Positions 46,688 through 58,524 of a DNA stretch of 64,000 nucleotides are shown piece after piece (the stretch's first letter is position 1; each line of letters opens with the position of its first letter). The position numbers were made by a program, and so were the translations under genes. The stretch is from assembly GCA_033032865.1 (NCBI GenBank), contig JAWHQI010000061.1, positions 682,001 to 746,000 of the forward strand, written 5' to 3'. The notes under the pieces were generated by a model. That model searched no databases. It was not told the origin of the DNA and worked only from the letters and a program-made list of their open reading frames with translations. This DNA is from Dactylorhiza incarnata. Taxonomy: Eukaryota > Streptophyta > Magnoliopsida > Asparagales > Orchidaceae.

Positions 46688-49200
46688 TGTGGACTGCATT
46701 TCACCGAACACAAATGCGAAAAATGGGGACACCAAATGACTGACAGACCTTCGTACGTTCCAACCAGATGTAGGGAAGGAATAACTCCGGCCCAAACGGA
46801 GCATAAACATGATAAAATATGTTGTAGCGGTTTATAGTTTGGTATTAATTTTAAGTGGACCGTACAGACTCAGTGAAATCAACAACTTCAGAAACTATAA
46901 ACACTCACCAAAAGTCCCCAAGCAGAGATCTTTGTTACCTGCGACCCGACCAATCTTTGCCTGCCATCAGTCCTGCTGATGATGCCTTCAAAACAACATT
47001 ATTCAAAAATATTATCAACAGTGTAGATAGAGGAGTTTCCTTATAAGATAGATAGATGACAACATTTTATTTTTTGAGTGCATGCTTATGCTATTAAATT
47101 ATGAGGGAGAGATTTTGTGTTGAATAATAATTTGTATGCATGTGAATCAGATGAGTATGATATGCAGTTTTGCTTGCTAAGTTGGTGGCTACTCCCTGCT
47201 ATCACTGACCAAAATCTTAAATTCTGTAATTTTAATATTAAGTTGAAGAAGAAATTTTAGTTTAATTTTAAATGTAAAACTCCTATTTTACTACATTTCC
47301 AGTTGAATATTCATTAGTAACAAATATATAAAAATGTGTCCTAAGTCTTTCTGTTAAATAATAATCTTTAACAACTTAACCATTTTTAGTAGTAAAAGAT
47401 GATAAATTCACTGAAAGAAAACTTTGATGCTAACTTTTACATATCAATGTCTGATCATAATATTAGAGACAAACAACCTCTCTCTATTTTCTAATTCTGA
47501 ACTGTAATTTATTCTTCCCTGATTATTTTTTATTTACTTTCTATTTATATATCATGAAGTAATTGACTACGAAATGATGTATCAGATAAATGAGGAGTTC
47601 GAAGAAGTACATGTGCAGAGTCGTGGGTTCGGTATTCTTGATGTTGGTTATCGATCAAAGGTAAAATTTTGACATTCTCTAAGACAAACAATCAAGATAT
47701 ACTTTTGCTTGCATGATACATCTAACTCAATACAGTGACAAACAATCAGGATATACCTTTGCTTGCATGATACAAGCGAGAAGAATGACTAGAATATATA
47801 CACATCAAGGTATCTTCAATCAGTGGGAGCATTTCCAGATCTCATGATACAACTAACTCCAGTTAGTGGGAGCTACATACACTTGAGTAGAAGCAAATAA
47901 ATCATTGATAATTAGACATGCACTCCGATCCTTCCACGTTCTCTTTTAGCATAAACCTTGCCTTATCATGTAAGATATGAATTATAAGGCCAATTAAAAT
48001 GCGCATGTTCCCTTTGGCACTCGGATCCATCAACACTCTCCGGTGAGGATCATGTGGCCTTTGGCCTCCTTTATGGGCGGCGGTTTTCTCGGGCGAGGAG
48101 CACGTAATTTTCTAGCATATTTGTGTGTCGTTGGAATCAAAGCCCAAAATGTTCAGAAGAAGATGGACTCTTTTGAGCTTTGAAGAAGATGACATACGAG
48201 AGAACAAAATTAGGTCTATATGAGATAAAATTTGATCTTTAAAAATCTTTACAAGATCAAAATTTGCAGCGTCAAAATTTAGGGAGTCCGAAACATGGAT
48301 ATGTAACTGGCTATGGACCAACAAATTAAAAGCACGGTAGAAGATCGAGCGGCAAGAGCATTATCATCCAAGCTCCAAAATATTTTGAAAATGTTCTCTG
48401 CCGCACTAATTGTTATGTTCAAGTACCAAAAATGCCCAGTTCAAGTAATGCAGGGCGGAGCAATGCTTATAAATCATTAGGAATAATTACCAAAACTTCC
48501 CCTAGAAGTTAGCATATTCCCGTTTAGCAAATAAAAGAGGAGATGATGCTCCAAACAGCAAGACCAATTACCCTTATGGCTTTACTGATGCTCCAAACAG
48601 CAGGACCAAGAAGATTCAAGTTGTGTTGATGCCCTAGATTCCACACAATCACAAGAATCGATCCCATACAGACAGAGGAAAACACAAGGCGAACGGAAGG
48701 ACACATTTTCAGAGAGGTGGTGGTGGCCGTGCTAAAATTGGATGAAACGAAAGAGTTGAGAGGTGCGAACATACCAAAGCTCCCCGTAACCGATGGCCTA
48801 GATCCCGCGAGACGTCGTTAATCAATCGCTAGCTTGGAGGAGGAGCAGTGTAACACAATCAATGCAGCGAGCCCTGGTTTTCCCACAGCGCTCGATGCGA
48901 TCTTCTGAGCAGGCGAAGGAGGAATACGTGAGAGCTTGGGGTTTACCGCAGCGAGCCCTAGTTTTCTCACAGCTGCCCGCTCTCACTAGTAGCGTCGATT
49001 CCCTCTAGGTTGACATCTATCGTAGTCGCCCTCTCTCGCTCGTCGTCGATCGCAATCCCCGTCTTCGCAAAATTGGCACGCATCTTTGCAAATCCGGAGG
49101 TAGCAGAAGACCTAGGGCAAAGCATGAACATAAAATACAATAAAAATACTTGGAAATTTGAAATAATAAATTTATGGTTTGTATTTTGGGTGTGCAAATA
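46688..49200. other. Interior of the first CACTA, mostly unrecognised
   Basis: AT-rich with short frames that lack known domains (for example 46855-47046 plus, 48112-48324 minus, 48524-48772 minus). About 47562-47661 on the plus strand looks like an exon: an open frame 'IDYEMMYQINEEFEEVHVQ' to 'GYRSK', ending at a donor GTAAAA. I do not recognise the protein. About 48850-49110 is GC-richer with repeated GCGAGCCC(T/C)(G/A)GTTTTC words, possibly a captured 5' gene region. Confidence 0.35.
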
Positions 49201-49479
49201 GTAATAGAAAGTTGTAGAAATATTTTTAAAGTGTTGCAAAATATTATTTTAAAAGGTAACACCAAACAATTGTTGTTTAAAGTGCATCAAGAAAGACAAC
49301 ATTTTGAAATTGTTCCCAATATTGAATTAGGGAACATTTATTGAATGTTACGTCATAAATGTTGCCTAAAACTGCTACTTAATGGCAATATTTATAAACT
49401 GTTCTCTATTCTATGTTTAGACAACATTTAATAAATGTTGTCAACTAAAGTGTTGCTAAAGGCCAAAAATATTGTAGTG

Positions 49480-49482
49480 GAT
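49480..49482 (+). repeat. Target-site duplication GAT, right
   Basis: Partner of 45250-45252. Confidence 0.9.
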
Positions 49483-50853
49483 GAATTTTGGTTTTTGGCT
49501 ATGAATGAAGAGTTAGAACAATTTGAGCGACGTAACGTTTGGAAATTAGTTGAAAGACCATCTAATCACCCGGTTGTAGGTGTAAAATGGATTTTTAAAA
49601 ATAAATTAGATGGTGAGTCAAGAATCTCTAGAAATAAAGCACGATTAGTAGCACAAGGATATTCTCAAATCGAGGGGATATATTTTGATGAATCGTTTGC
49701 ACATGTTGCTAGATTAGAGTCTATAAGAATTTTTCTAGCATTTGCAAGCTTTAAGAGAATAAAACTATTTCAAATGGATGTGAAAAGTGCTTTTCTAAAC
49801 GGGTTTGTAAAAGAAGAAATTTATGTTGAACAACCCTCTAGTTTTATTAGTGAAAAATTTCCAAATCATGTTTATAAACTAGAGAAAGCGCTTTATGGTT
49901 TAAAACAAGCTCCCCGTGCATGGTATGAAAGACTTACATCATTTTTATTAAAGCATGGTTATATTATGGGAAGTGCGGATAATACTCTCTTCATTAAGCA
50001 CAACAATGATGATATAATTATTTTACAAATATATGTTGATGATATTATTTTTGGATCTACTAATGAAGAAATGTGTAAAGAAGTTATTTTAGTGATGAAA
50101 AATGAATTTGAAATGAGTCTTGTAGGAGAACTTTCTTATTTCCTTGGTTTTCAAATATCACAAAGAATTGATGGTATTTTTATATGTCAAACTAAATATG
50201 TCCATGATATGCTAAAACGTTTTGGATTTGAAAACCTTAAACATGCTTCTACACCAATTAGTGCATCACTAAAATTAGGAAAAGATGAATCTGGAATTTT
50301 TATAGATCAAACTTTATATAGAGGTATGATAAGATCTCTACTTTATCTAAGTGCAACTAGACCCGATATTATGTTTGTCGTATGCTTATGTGCTCGATTT
50401 CAAGCCAATCCAAAGGAATCTCATTTAAAAGCGGTAAAACGAATTTTTAGATTTCTCATTGGGTCATCTAGATTAGGATTATGGTACCTGCACAATAATT
50501 CATTTACACTTCATGGCTACTCCTATTCGGACTACGCCGGTTGTTCACTTGATAGAAAAAGCACTAGTGGTACTTGTCATTTTCTAGGACCTTCATTAGT
50601 TGCATGGTCTAGTAGGAAACAAAACTCGGTTGCACTCTCCACCACGGAGGCCGAATACATTGCATTAGGAAGTTGTTGTGCACAAGCACTATGGATGAGC
50701 CAAACTTTAGAGTACTTTGGTTTTCATCTAAAACTTATTGAACTAAAATGTGACAACAAAAGTGTCATTGATCTCACAAATAATCCGGTACACCATTCTA
50801 GATCCAAACATATAGATGTACGTCATCATTTCATAAGGGATCACATTAAGAAA
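49480..50853 (+). pseudogene. copia reverse transcriptase and RNase H (truncated)
   Basis: Open frame with the RT hallmarks 'VVGVKWIFKNKLDGESRISR', 'KARLVAQGYSQ', 'LFQMDVKSAFLNG', 'EEIYVEQP', 'ALYGLKQAPRAWYERL' and the catalytic 'IYVDDIIFGS' (about 50032-50061). RNase H follows with 'GYSYSDYAGCSLDRKSTSG', 'SSRKQNSVALSTTEAEY' and 'SKHIDVRHHFIRDHIKK'. No stop lies in this part, in contrast with gag and integrase. The frame is cut after 'DHIKK' by CACTACAAGA, losing the last residues of the domain. Confidence 0.93.
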
Positions 50854-50879
50854 CACTACAAGATATAGTCTCTACGACG

Positions 50880-51210
50880 ACGTTTTTTTTGTGACGTTTT
50901 TGAAAGCGTCGCTGTTAGTTTTATATTTAGCGACGTTTTTTTTTTCATAAACGTCGCTAATGCAAAAAATAGTATTCGCTACGTTTTTTAGGAAAACCGT
51001 CACCATACGTGTTTAGCTATTGTGACGTTTATTTTTAAAACGTCACTAAAATAATATTTTTATTGTGACGTTTTTGAAAACGTCGTTGTTAGTTTACATT
51101 TAGCGATAATTCTTTTTAAAACCGTCGCCAATATAAAAAATTAGCATTAGCCACGATTTCCATGAAAACATGTTAGCATACATGTTTATCTTTCGTGACG
51201 ATTTTTTAAA
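50880..51210. repeat. CACTA subterminal repeats
   Basis: Multiple GTGACGTTTTTGAAA/AACGTC(G/A)C words in direct and inverted order, for example GACGTTTATTTTTAAAACGTC near 51024-51044. Such repeats are the expected binding sites of the TNPA-like protein. Confidence 0.75.
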
Positions 51211-51419
51211 AAAAAACTTCATCAAAATACATGATCTTCTGTCAAAATTTGTTATCAAACATTTCAGAAGATTTTTTGTTAAAAGGGATATGAGTGATAT
51301 AGTTATTATCATTTATCAAATGACTAAACATTAATCATCTCATGTACTTAGTGAGCATGATGCATGAAATACATGAAGTATGTATACGACGCACATTATG
51401 CATGTTTAAGTCGATGATA

Positions 51420-51900
51420 TATATCAGCCTTATCTATATGCGCATGTGCACACACCCATAACCATACAATTGGTTATGCGTACTCCAATGATATATGGTA
51501 GTTTGTTATGCACACATGCACCCATAATCATGCGCTTGGGGCTATATATGCGCACCACATGATCGATGGCCGGATATTTTGTTATGCGCACACCCATAAC
51601 TATATTTATGCACACACCCATGCATGTGTACGATGGGTTATTTCGCTATGCGCACACCCATAGCGCTATGCACACCTGGCCGGCCCGGCCCCATGATGGG
51701 GTACATATATTCTGCTATGAGCGCACCACCCATAACTACGCTTGGCTATGCGCACCCTAGCCTCATGATGTGGGTGTTTTGCTATGCGCATACATATAAT
51801 CATACACGCTTGGCTATGCACATCGCCATCATAGGGTATTTTGCTATGCGCACACCCATCGCCATACACCTGACTATCCGCATTCCCATGATCGGGAGAC
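51420..51900. repeat. CTATGCGCACACCCATA irregular repeats
   Basis: The word TATGCGCA occurs about ten times, often as CTATGCGCACACCCAT, with irregular spacing of about 40-60 bp. Open frames across it are repeat-driven. It could be further transposase-binding sequence or a simple local amplification. Confidence 0.7.
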
Positions 51901-52534
51901 GGCTGCGGCAGACGGTGAGCGCGGCGTCGTCATCAAAACATACGTACGATCTTCTGTTAAAGTTCTAATAATGATATTTTTGATGCTAGTGAAGTTATAT
52001 TGATGATAACGATGATCTCGATCGTAAGCTTGATACGAGTAGTTAAATATATATAATATGAATGTGTTCACTATGGATATTATATATCCCCACAAATGTA
52101 CATAACTGTTAGGGTCGGCATACATACGTACATCATGTAGCCATGTATTCTTCGGCCTGTAGCTCAATGATCTTGTCAAATGTTACTAGTTATGGAATAA
52201 CCTGCAATCATACGAAGATATTTCTTTATGTATGGAGAATATGTTTACATTAATCGATGATGCGTTAGGTGAATGTTCCAATATTGTAAGTATTATGAGT
52301 TGCGCTAACGATGAAGATGACTGCATCGATCAATGACGAGTCAATTAAACAAAATCTAAGATAAGAGATCATAACCTCATATCAAATGCTCCTACGTATA
52401 TGAATTTTGAGTTTACCTTCAAAAATAGCTAGCATCTATTTTTGTTGGTGCAAAAATAACAATGAATTGTTTTGTTACGAAATACATGTTTTTAAATAAA
52501 AATGAAATATACATTTCCAAAAATTTCATGCTAA
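51901..52534. other. AT-rich CACTA interior, nothing recognised
   Basis: No open frame, RNA gene or repeat that I can support. It lies between the subterminal repeats and the MITE. Confidence 0.4.
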
Positions 52535-52542
52535 TATTTTAA

Positions 52543-52974
52543 GGGAATTGTTAAAGGCAAACCCAATATGGCTATCCGCAAACCAATTTCTATGAGTTAT
52601 TACACTCCTTTTGAAAATACGCCTTGTACATGCATTATTTTTAGGAAAAGTATTCAACACGAAAATTGTAGATCTCGTCGAGATCTACAACTTTCGTGTT
52701 GAACAATTTTCCAAAAAATGCACGCACAAGGAGTATTGCCGCCCTGATCGTAACTATAGCGAATTTTTGACGATTTTTTTAAAAAACGCCTTGTCCATGC
52801 ATTTTTAGGAAAAGTGTTCAACACAAAAGTTGTAGATATCGACGAGATCTACAATTTTCGTGTTGAACAATTTTCCTAAAAATGCATGTACAAGGCGTAT
52901 TTTCAAAAGGCGGGTAATAACTCATAGAAATTGGTTTGCGGATAGCCATATTGGATTTGCCTTTAACAATTCCC
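52543..52974. mobile_element. MITE with long inverted repeats and 8-bp target duplication
   Basis: Terminal inverted repeat GGGAATTGTTAAAGGCAAA...TTTGCCTTTAACAATTCCC continues inward for about 70 bp (to CTCATAGAAATTGG). Target duplication TATTTTAA is at 52535-52542 and 52975-52982. The middle holds nested hairpins around GTAGATCTCGTCGAGATCTAC-type sequence. An 8-bp duplication suggests hAT or Mutator-like origin; the long inverted repeats lean to Mutator-like. Confidence 0.85.
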
Positions 52975-53058
52975 TATTTTAATATAAAATTATTTATGGA
53001 GTGAAAAATTCATTTCCCTCCAAAAATTTATGGAGGGAAAAACTATTTATGGAGGGAA

Positions 53059-53103
53059 ATTGGTTTGCGGATAGCCATATTGGATTTGCCTTTAACAATT
53101 CCC
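53059..53103. repeat. Second copy of the MITE right end
   Basis: ATTGGTTTGCGGATAGCC to CAATTCCC followed by TATTTTA repeats the last 45 bp of the MITE and part of its target duplication. A local duplication, preceded by a TTTCCCTCC/GGAGGGAAA inverted repeat. Confidence 0.8.
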
Positions 53104-55616
53104 TATTTTATAAAATTAATTTTTTTATCCTAAATAAATATATATATATATATAGCAGACGTTTCATTACCCCCTTCCCGCGATCTGTCTTCAGCCGCGC
53201 CATCCGCCGCCCGTGCCCTAATTTTTCGCTAAATTCCTATCCCCACTCCCGCTCGCAGCCGCAAATCGCAAGCCTCCGCCGCTCCGACTCCCGACGGCCG
53301 ACTGCCGGGCGGCCAACGCTGTTTCCTCACCGTCCCAACTCCCGACTACTGACTCCCGCTCCGCCTCTGCCGCTCGTTCACTCCCGCAACTCCGCAAGTC
53401 GCACCGCTGCAAGGCCGCAACAGGTTCACTCCCGTTCGGCCGCTCTGCCTCCGCCGCTCGGTGCTCGTCATCACTCCTCCCGCAAGGCAGCTTCTTTATC
53501 TTCTCCTTCACTCTCTTTCTGTACTATTTCCTCTCTCTCTATATAATTTATTGCTTAGCTATATACATAACTTGTTGTTACTTTATGCTTCTTATGTTAT
53601 TCTCTGAATTTCAATGGCGGTGAACAGAAGGGAACACAGTCTGGAGCTATGATGGTAACCATTAATAAACAAAACTTGCAATTAATCTATGAAATTCTTG
53701 TTTAACAAGAAGGGATGATTCATTTTATTTTTGATTTATCCACAAAATCATCATCTGGTTTTATTTATTTATTTTTGTGCGTAAGAGAAAAATAATGCCC
53801 TGCTTCAATAAATGTTAGTAATGATTGTCTAGTTCCAAAATTGTGTTCCAAGGCCATAAAGAGGATGAGATTTCATGTATTACTTGTCCTAAATCAAACC
53901 TTGTATATCTTTTCTATTATGTGGGATGGTAGATGAATTAAATAAAAAAACATTATCGAACTACCCTTGTTTAAAAAAATTTGTTGGTGTTCATGAATAT
54001 TTGATCTTCTATTCATTCTTTTGATTTGCTTGTATGGCTTTTTGTAAACATTTTCAGTTAATTTTTGTTGTTAAGAAGTAGAATGTCAGAACAAACTAAT
54101 CTTGTGTAAGTAATTATTGTGGTATTCAATTTGCTGTTCTCAGGTGTATAAACCACAAGCCTTCTCATAACCAACAATTAGATGGCTGTGGTGTGTGCTC
54201 ACTCGACTAGTTTTCCAGCTAGTGTGCTTAGCATTACTCGCAGTCGATATAGAAACACTTCAGGCTCCAAAAGAGCTGTCAAAATGATTTTGAACACGAG
54301 CTTGTTTTTTTTCACAAAATAAAGGGGCACTCTTAGGTCTTTTTTTTATCTCGCCAAATTTCTCTCTTCTGACTTTAGTTTTTCCACCTTGCTAATTTTG
54401 TATTTTGTGAAATGTTTAGGCCAATTTAGAAGCTAACATCCACTATTGTTCAACTATTAATTTGAGGTTGCACTTATGTGATCTATTACATTTGTTTATT
54501 CTTCCAATTTTTATAATATTATAAGATTTTGAGATTGCAAGGGAGAACATGTGAATTAAATTTGTTTTGGAGAAGTTTTTTCCATAAATAGGATCAATTC
54601 AGAAATACACGAACAAAGATGCACATGAATCACAAGCCACGGGTAGTAAAAGGCATCGAGTTAACTTTATGCTTGAGGATTTAGCTTCTAATAAGGGATC
54701 TGCATGATTTAATTAATTTGGAATAAACAAAGTGGTAAAAAACTAAATAGAGTTAGCAAGGTTGCGTGCATGACAAATTGATATAACTTGTTCAAATTTA
54801 ATCTATATGATGCATGCATGATAAATTGATAATGGCTAATTGTTTATATATTACATATGTTTGAGAAGTTAAAATTGTTTCTTAACCCTTGATATTTTTT
54901 TATTCTTTTTTTGTGTGTATTTTGTGTTGGATATCAAGCATCTAACATATATATATATTATTTTGTAAGAATATATGGGGTTTATAAATTAATGATGATA
55001 TGTATGTATATGTATCCATGTAAGAATATATGGGGTTTATCAACTTTCCACGTACCCGAATTATTTATTATAAAATTTTATTTTTTTCTTGTTGTCATGA
55101 CTTCATAGTTCTGGGACAATATATGGACAAGGTACAAACCTTCACTCTCCAACTAAATATAGTTTCATCAAGAGAAGAGAGAGAACAATAGTACGAGTTA
55201 ATTTTCAATCAGAGTTAATTCGGGTATAGAGCTAATATTATATTTAAAAAATATGAGATTATTGGATTTAAATTTAGGAAAATAGTTCTATCAAAGTTGT
55301 ATTTCTTTGTTAGATAACAATGTTTTTGGATGTTCTTCATTTCCCTCCTTTTGTAATTTTCCTCCCGTAATTTTGGTTGATTTCGAACGAAACTTAAGCC
55401 CTCTAGGAGGCTTATTTCCAAATATTGAGATATAATCATTATTCCATATTCATAGTTTCTTCGTCCTTTCCATGTCATATTTCTTTGCCACAAAATTTTC
55501 TCCTACCTCTTGGAGATTGAAGTGGACTAGTAAAGATTTTGAGAATTGAAGAATAATCTATCTTTAATCATTTTGTTGTTCTCTTATGTAGGCACCAATC
55601 AGATTCATTATTAACA
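53104..55616. other. CACTA region upstream of transposase, no supported gene
   Basis: A TA-repeat (53141-53154) precedes a C-rich, CG-containing stretch (about 53165-53510) that may be the promoter and first untranslated exon of the transposase gene. The open frame across it has no recognisable domain and an Arg/Pro/Ser-rich composition typical of GC-rich noncoding DNA. About 53600-55600 is AT-rich with nothing recognised. A direct repeat of GTAAGAATATATGGGGTTTAT lies at about 54966 and 55020. Confidence 0.45.
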
Positions 55617-58243
55617 ATGGACACAAGTTGGATGAGAGAGTTACGTCATTCAAAGGCTTATTTAGATGGCGTGAAATATCTGCTAGATTCATTCTATTCA
55701 TATACACCAATTGGTGAGAAGTGCCCATGTCCTTGTAAAAAGTGCGTAAATCTAAAGAAGTGGGATAAGGATGAGGTAGAGGGGCATCTTGTGTGGAATG
55801 GTATTATGGAGAACTACACAAATTGGATTTACCATGATGGACGTCTAGCTAACAGCGGAGTCTTACAAAATAATAATTTTCCTTTTATGGAACCTCTGAT
55901 CCATGATAACAACTCGAGTGATCTGATGAATGAACTTCTACATGCCGCTATTCCTAATTTAACAAACAATGAGAGCTTCCATGAACAAGAATTACCCTAT
56001 GATGGTATCGGTGTAGACACATATTTTGAGAATCCTCAAGCTCCAATTAATGCAGATGCGAATAATCTATACACATCTCTCTTAGAGGAAAATAAGTCAT
56101 TGTGGGAAGGATGTCAAGAGTACACTAAACTATCTTTCTTATTGAATCTCCTTCATATCAAGACACTTGGAAATTGGAGTAATATACATTTTGATATGTT
56201 ATTGAAAGTTCTACAAGGTACAATTCCAGGCGGATATGAATCAGTGCCAGCTAATTATCATGAGGCCAAGAAAATCACATCTAAATTGGGTCACAAATAT
56301 ATTAAGATTGATGCATGTGAAAATGATTGTTCATTATTTTGGGACGTACACAAAAATGATAATGCTTGTCATATATGCGGGAAATCACGATGGGTTGAAG
56401 TACAAGACGATCAATTGACACATCAACCGAGAAAACGTAAGCAACAAGATATGATCAGCATGAGAAAGACTGCCAAAAAAAGGATTTCGATATTTTCCAT
56501 TAAAAGAACGTTTGGAGAGACTATTTCTTTGCAAGCAAACTGCCGAGATGATGCAGTGGCACGCCAAAGAGCTTAATCACGACAGTTTCATGCATCACCC
56601 TAGAGATGGCTTGGCATGGAAAGATTTTGATCAACGCCATAAAGAGTTTTCAAGCGATCCTCACAATATTCGTTTAGGACTTGCTACCGATGGATTCAAT
56701 CCATTTGGTGATCTTAGCAGTACACATAGCACATGGCCAATTATGCTAGTGATATATAATGTGCCACCTTGGGAGTGCATGAAAAAAAGATCTATCATCA
56801 TGTCGGGTTTGATACCTGGACCGAAGATGTCAGGAAATAACATTGATGTGTATCTACAACCATTAGTAAAAGAGTTGAATGAGTTATGGCATGTGGGGGT
56901 AGAAGTGTTTGATGCTTCAGATGGGAATAAATTTACACTACATGCTGCACTTTTATGGACTATTAGTGATTTTCCGGCACTTGGTAATCTATCAGGATGG
57001 AACACACATTCCAAACTTGGATGCCCATCATGCGGGTTGGACACTCAATCATGTTGGCTAAAGAATAGTCAAAAAACAATTTACCAGGCTCACCGTCGAT
57101 TTCTATCAGTTGATTATCCATATCGAAAAGCAAGAAAGTTTGGTCGACATGAAGTACGTATTGGTTGTAAAAAACCTCCTAATGGACGAAGAGTATCCGA
57201 GGCAACACAAAATCTTCAAGTTGTATTTGGTAGAACAAAACAGTTGGGAGGACCTACTAAGTATTGGAAAAAAAGAAGTATATTTTCTGATCTTCCTTAT
57301 TGGAAGACAAATTTACTCCGCCACTGTCTTGATACAATGCATATAGAAAAAAACGTGTGCGATAATATTTTGAACACTATATTAGGTGACCCGATCAAAT
57401 CCAAGGATAATGTGCGTGCCAGAAGGGATTGCAAGGATCTCGGGATTCTAAAACATCTATGGCTCCAAGAAAGAGATGATGACACTGAGATTATTCCTCC
57501 AGCTTGCTTCACCATGAGTAAGACAGAGAAAGATACTTTTTTAGGAATGATAAAGTCATTACGAGTTCCTGATGGATATGCCTCCAACATATCACGTTGT
57601 GTTAAATTGAAACAATGCAGAATACAAGGTTTAAAGAGTCATGATAATCACATTATAATGCAACAATTATTGTCGATTGGTCTACGATCAGTGTTATCAA
57701 GGCATATAGTGTCACCATTGATGGAGTTTTCCATGTTCTTTAGAGAATTATGTTCAAAAAGACTAAATGTTTCTGATTTGTTAAAGATTGAAGATCGCAT
57801 TATCTTGGCTTTATGTCATCTCGAATTAATTTTCCCCCTTAATTCTTCACTGTAATGATTCATCTTATGGTTCATCTTTCACAAGAAGCTATCTTGGGTG
57901 GCCCGGTACAATTTAGATGGATGTATCCTATCGAGAGGAAACTTGGACATTATAAAAAATATGTACAAAATAAAGCAAAACCAGAAGGATCTATAGCAGA
58001 GGGTTATATAGCAGAAGAGACTTTAACATTTTGTTCTCGATTCTTAGAAGGGATTGAGACTCGATTTAATCGACCAAGTCGTAATAGTGCAAATTCCACA
58101 TCTCCAGCCCCCACATTTAGGATGCTTCCACAAGTTGGGAGTGCAATAAGAGGCGCCGTCTTGAAGGCACTTGATCCAGTTAGTCTTCTGCAAGCTCATC
58201 GATATATTTTATTCAACTGTGTTGAGCTTGAAGTTTTTCGAAG
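55617..58243 (+). pseudogene. CACTA tnp2-type transposase, first exon with two frameshifts
   Basis: ATG 55617 starts 'MDTSWMRELRHSKAYLDGV' with a Cys-rich transposase-associated domain ('CPCPCKKCVNLKKW', 'GIMENYTNWIYHDGR'). Next come 'LLNLLHIKTLGNWSN' and the Zn-binding 'CENDCSLFWDVHKNDNACHICG'. The frame breaks in a run of seven A (56475-56481); the next frame resumes with 'FRYFPLKERLERLFLCKQTAE'. It carries the catalytic core: 'GLATDGFNPFGD', 'VPPWECMKK', 'VYLQPLVKELNELWHVGV' and 'LRHCLDTMHIEKNVCDNIL'. A second break lies near 57835, after which 'MIHLMVHLSQEAILGGPVQFRWMYPIER' (DUF4218) follows. The protein would cut and paste CACTA elements. Confidence 0.9.
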
Positions 58244-58324
58244 GTGAGTTTCAATCAACTTCAAAATTATTTCTACTCAAGTTAATTATTATTATAATGT
58301 ACAATAATTAATTTTTTTTAATAG
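58244..58324 (+). other. Transposase intron 1 (81 bp)
   Basis: GTGAGTTTC...TTTTTAATAG. Joining gives 'LEVFR' to 'SELREELKSRYQ' across a split Ser codon (AG|T). Confidence 0.75.
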
Positions 58325-58430
58325 TGAACTCCGAGAAGAATTGAAGAGTCGTTATCAATCCCTACATATTGACGTGGAGCGCTTGGAAAATCTACTTCAT
58401 AAAGAATTTTCAGAATGGTTTAGGCAAAGA
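58325..58430 (+). pseudogene. Transposase exon 2
   Basis: Encodes 'ELREELKSRYQSLHIDVERL' to 'EFSEWFRQR', the conserved link between DUF4218 and DUF4216 of plant CACTA transposases. Frame and phase agree on both sides and no stop is present. Confidence 0.8.
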
Positions 58431-58524
58431 GTAAGAAACATCATTTTTGCACACTAGTGCTCGTATCTAGATTTACAAATGAACACTGTCAATGAAATGA
58501 ATTATTTTCATTTGATCTTAACAG
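58431..58524 (+). other. Transposase intron 2 (94 bp)
   Basis: GTAAGAAACA...CTTAACAG, phase 0, joining 'WFRQR' to 'VDRDGAIVDDPQL'. Confidence 0.75.

Larger units (their letters stand above)
45253..49479 (-). mobile_element. Non-autonomous CACTA element with captured gene pieces
   Basis: Terminal inverted repeats CACTACACCATTTTCGG and (complement of the right end) CACTACAATATTTTTGG, with a 3-bp target duplication GAT. Subterminal regions (45280-45520 and 49200-49460) are full of short TGTTGCC/GGCAACA repeats in both orientations, the expected transposase-binding sites. No transposase domain is visible. Inside, the minus strand carries exon pieces of two host genes (NHX-like 46410-46687 and ARGONAUTE-like 45911-46064), giving this strand. 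It therefore resembles a Pack-CACTA. It would depend on transposase made elsewhere. Confidence 0.9.
41644..50853 (+). mobile_element. Decayed SIRE-like copia element, split by CACTA
   Basis: Begins with the last bases of its 5' LTR (CCAATCGATCCAACA) and primer-binding site. It continues through gag, protease, integrase, reverse transcriptase and most of RNase H, and ends where the second CACTA element starts. The long gag with a Ser/Glu-rich acidic tract after the zinc knuckle and the 'EKCD.GTFLGYSSTSKAYRI' block point to the SIRE lineage. Seven or more nonsense codons and at least one frameshift make it dead. The missing 3' end presumably lies beyond the CACTA, outside the window. Confidence 0.85.

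Noticed and set aside
46855..47046. 63-codon plus-strand frame near the NHX piece
   Set aside because: A faint resemblance to another NHX block was considered, but it is on the opposite strand and too weak.
53001..53546. 181-codon open frame upstream of the transposase
   Set aside because: Arg/Ser/Pro-rich translation of a C-rich leader that starts inside repeat sequence, without domains. More likely promoter or untranslated exon.
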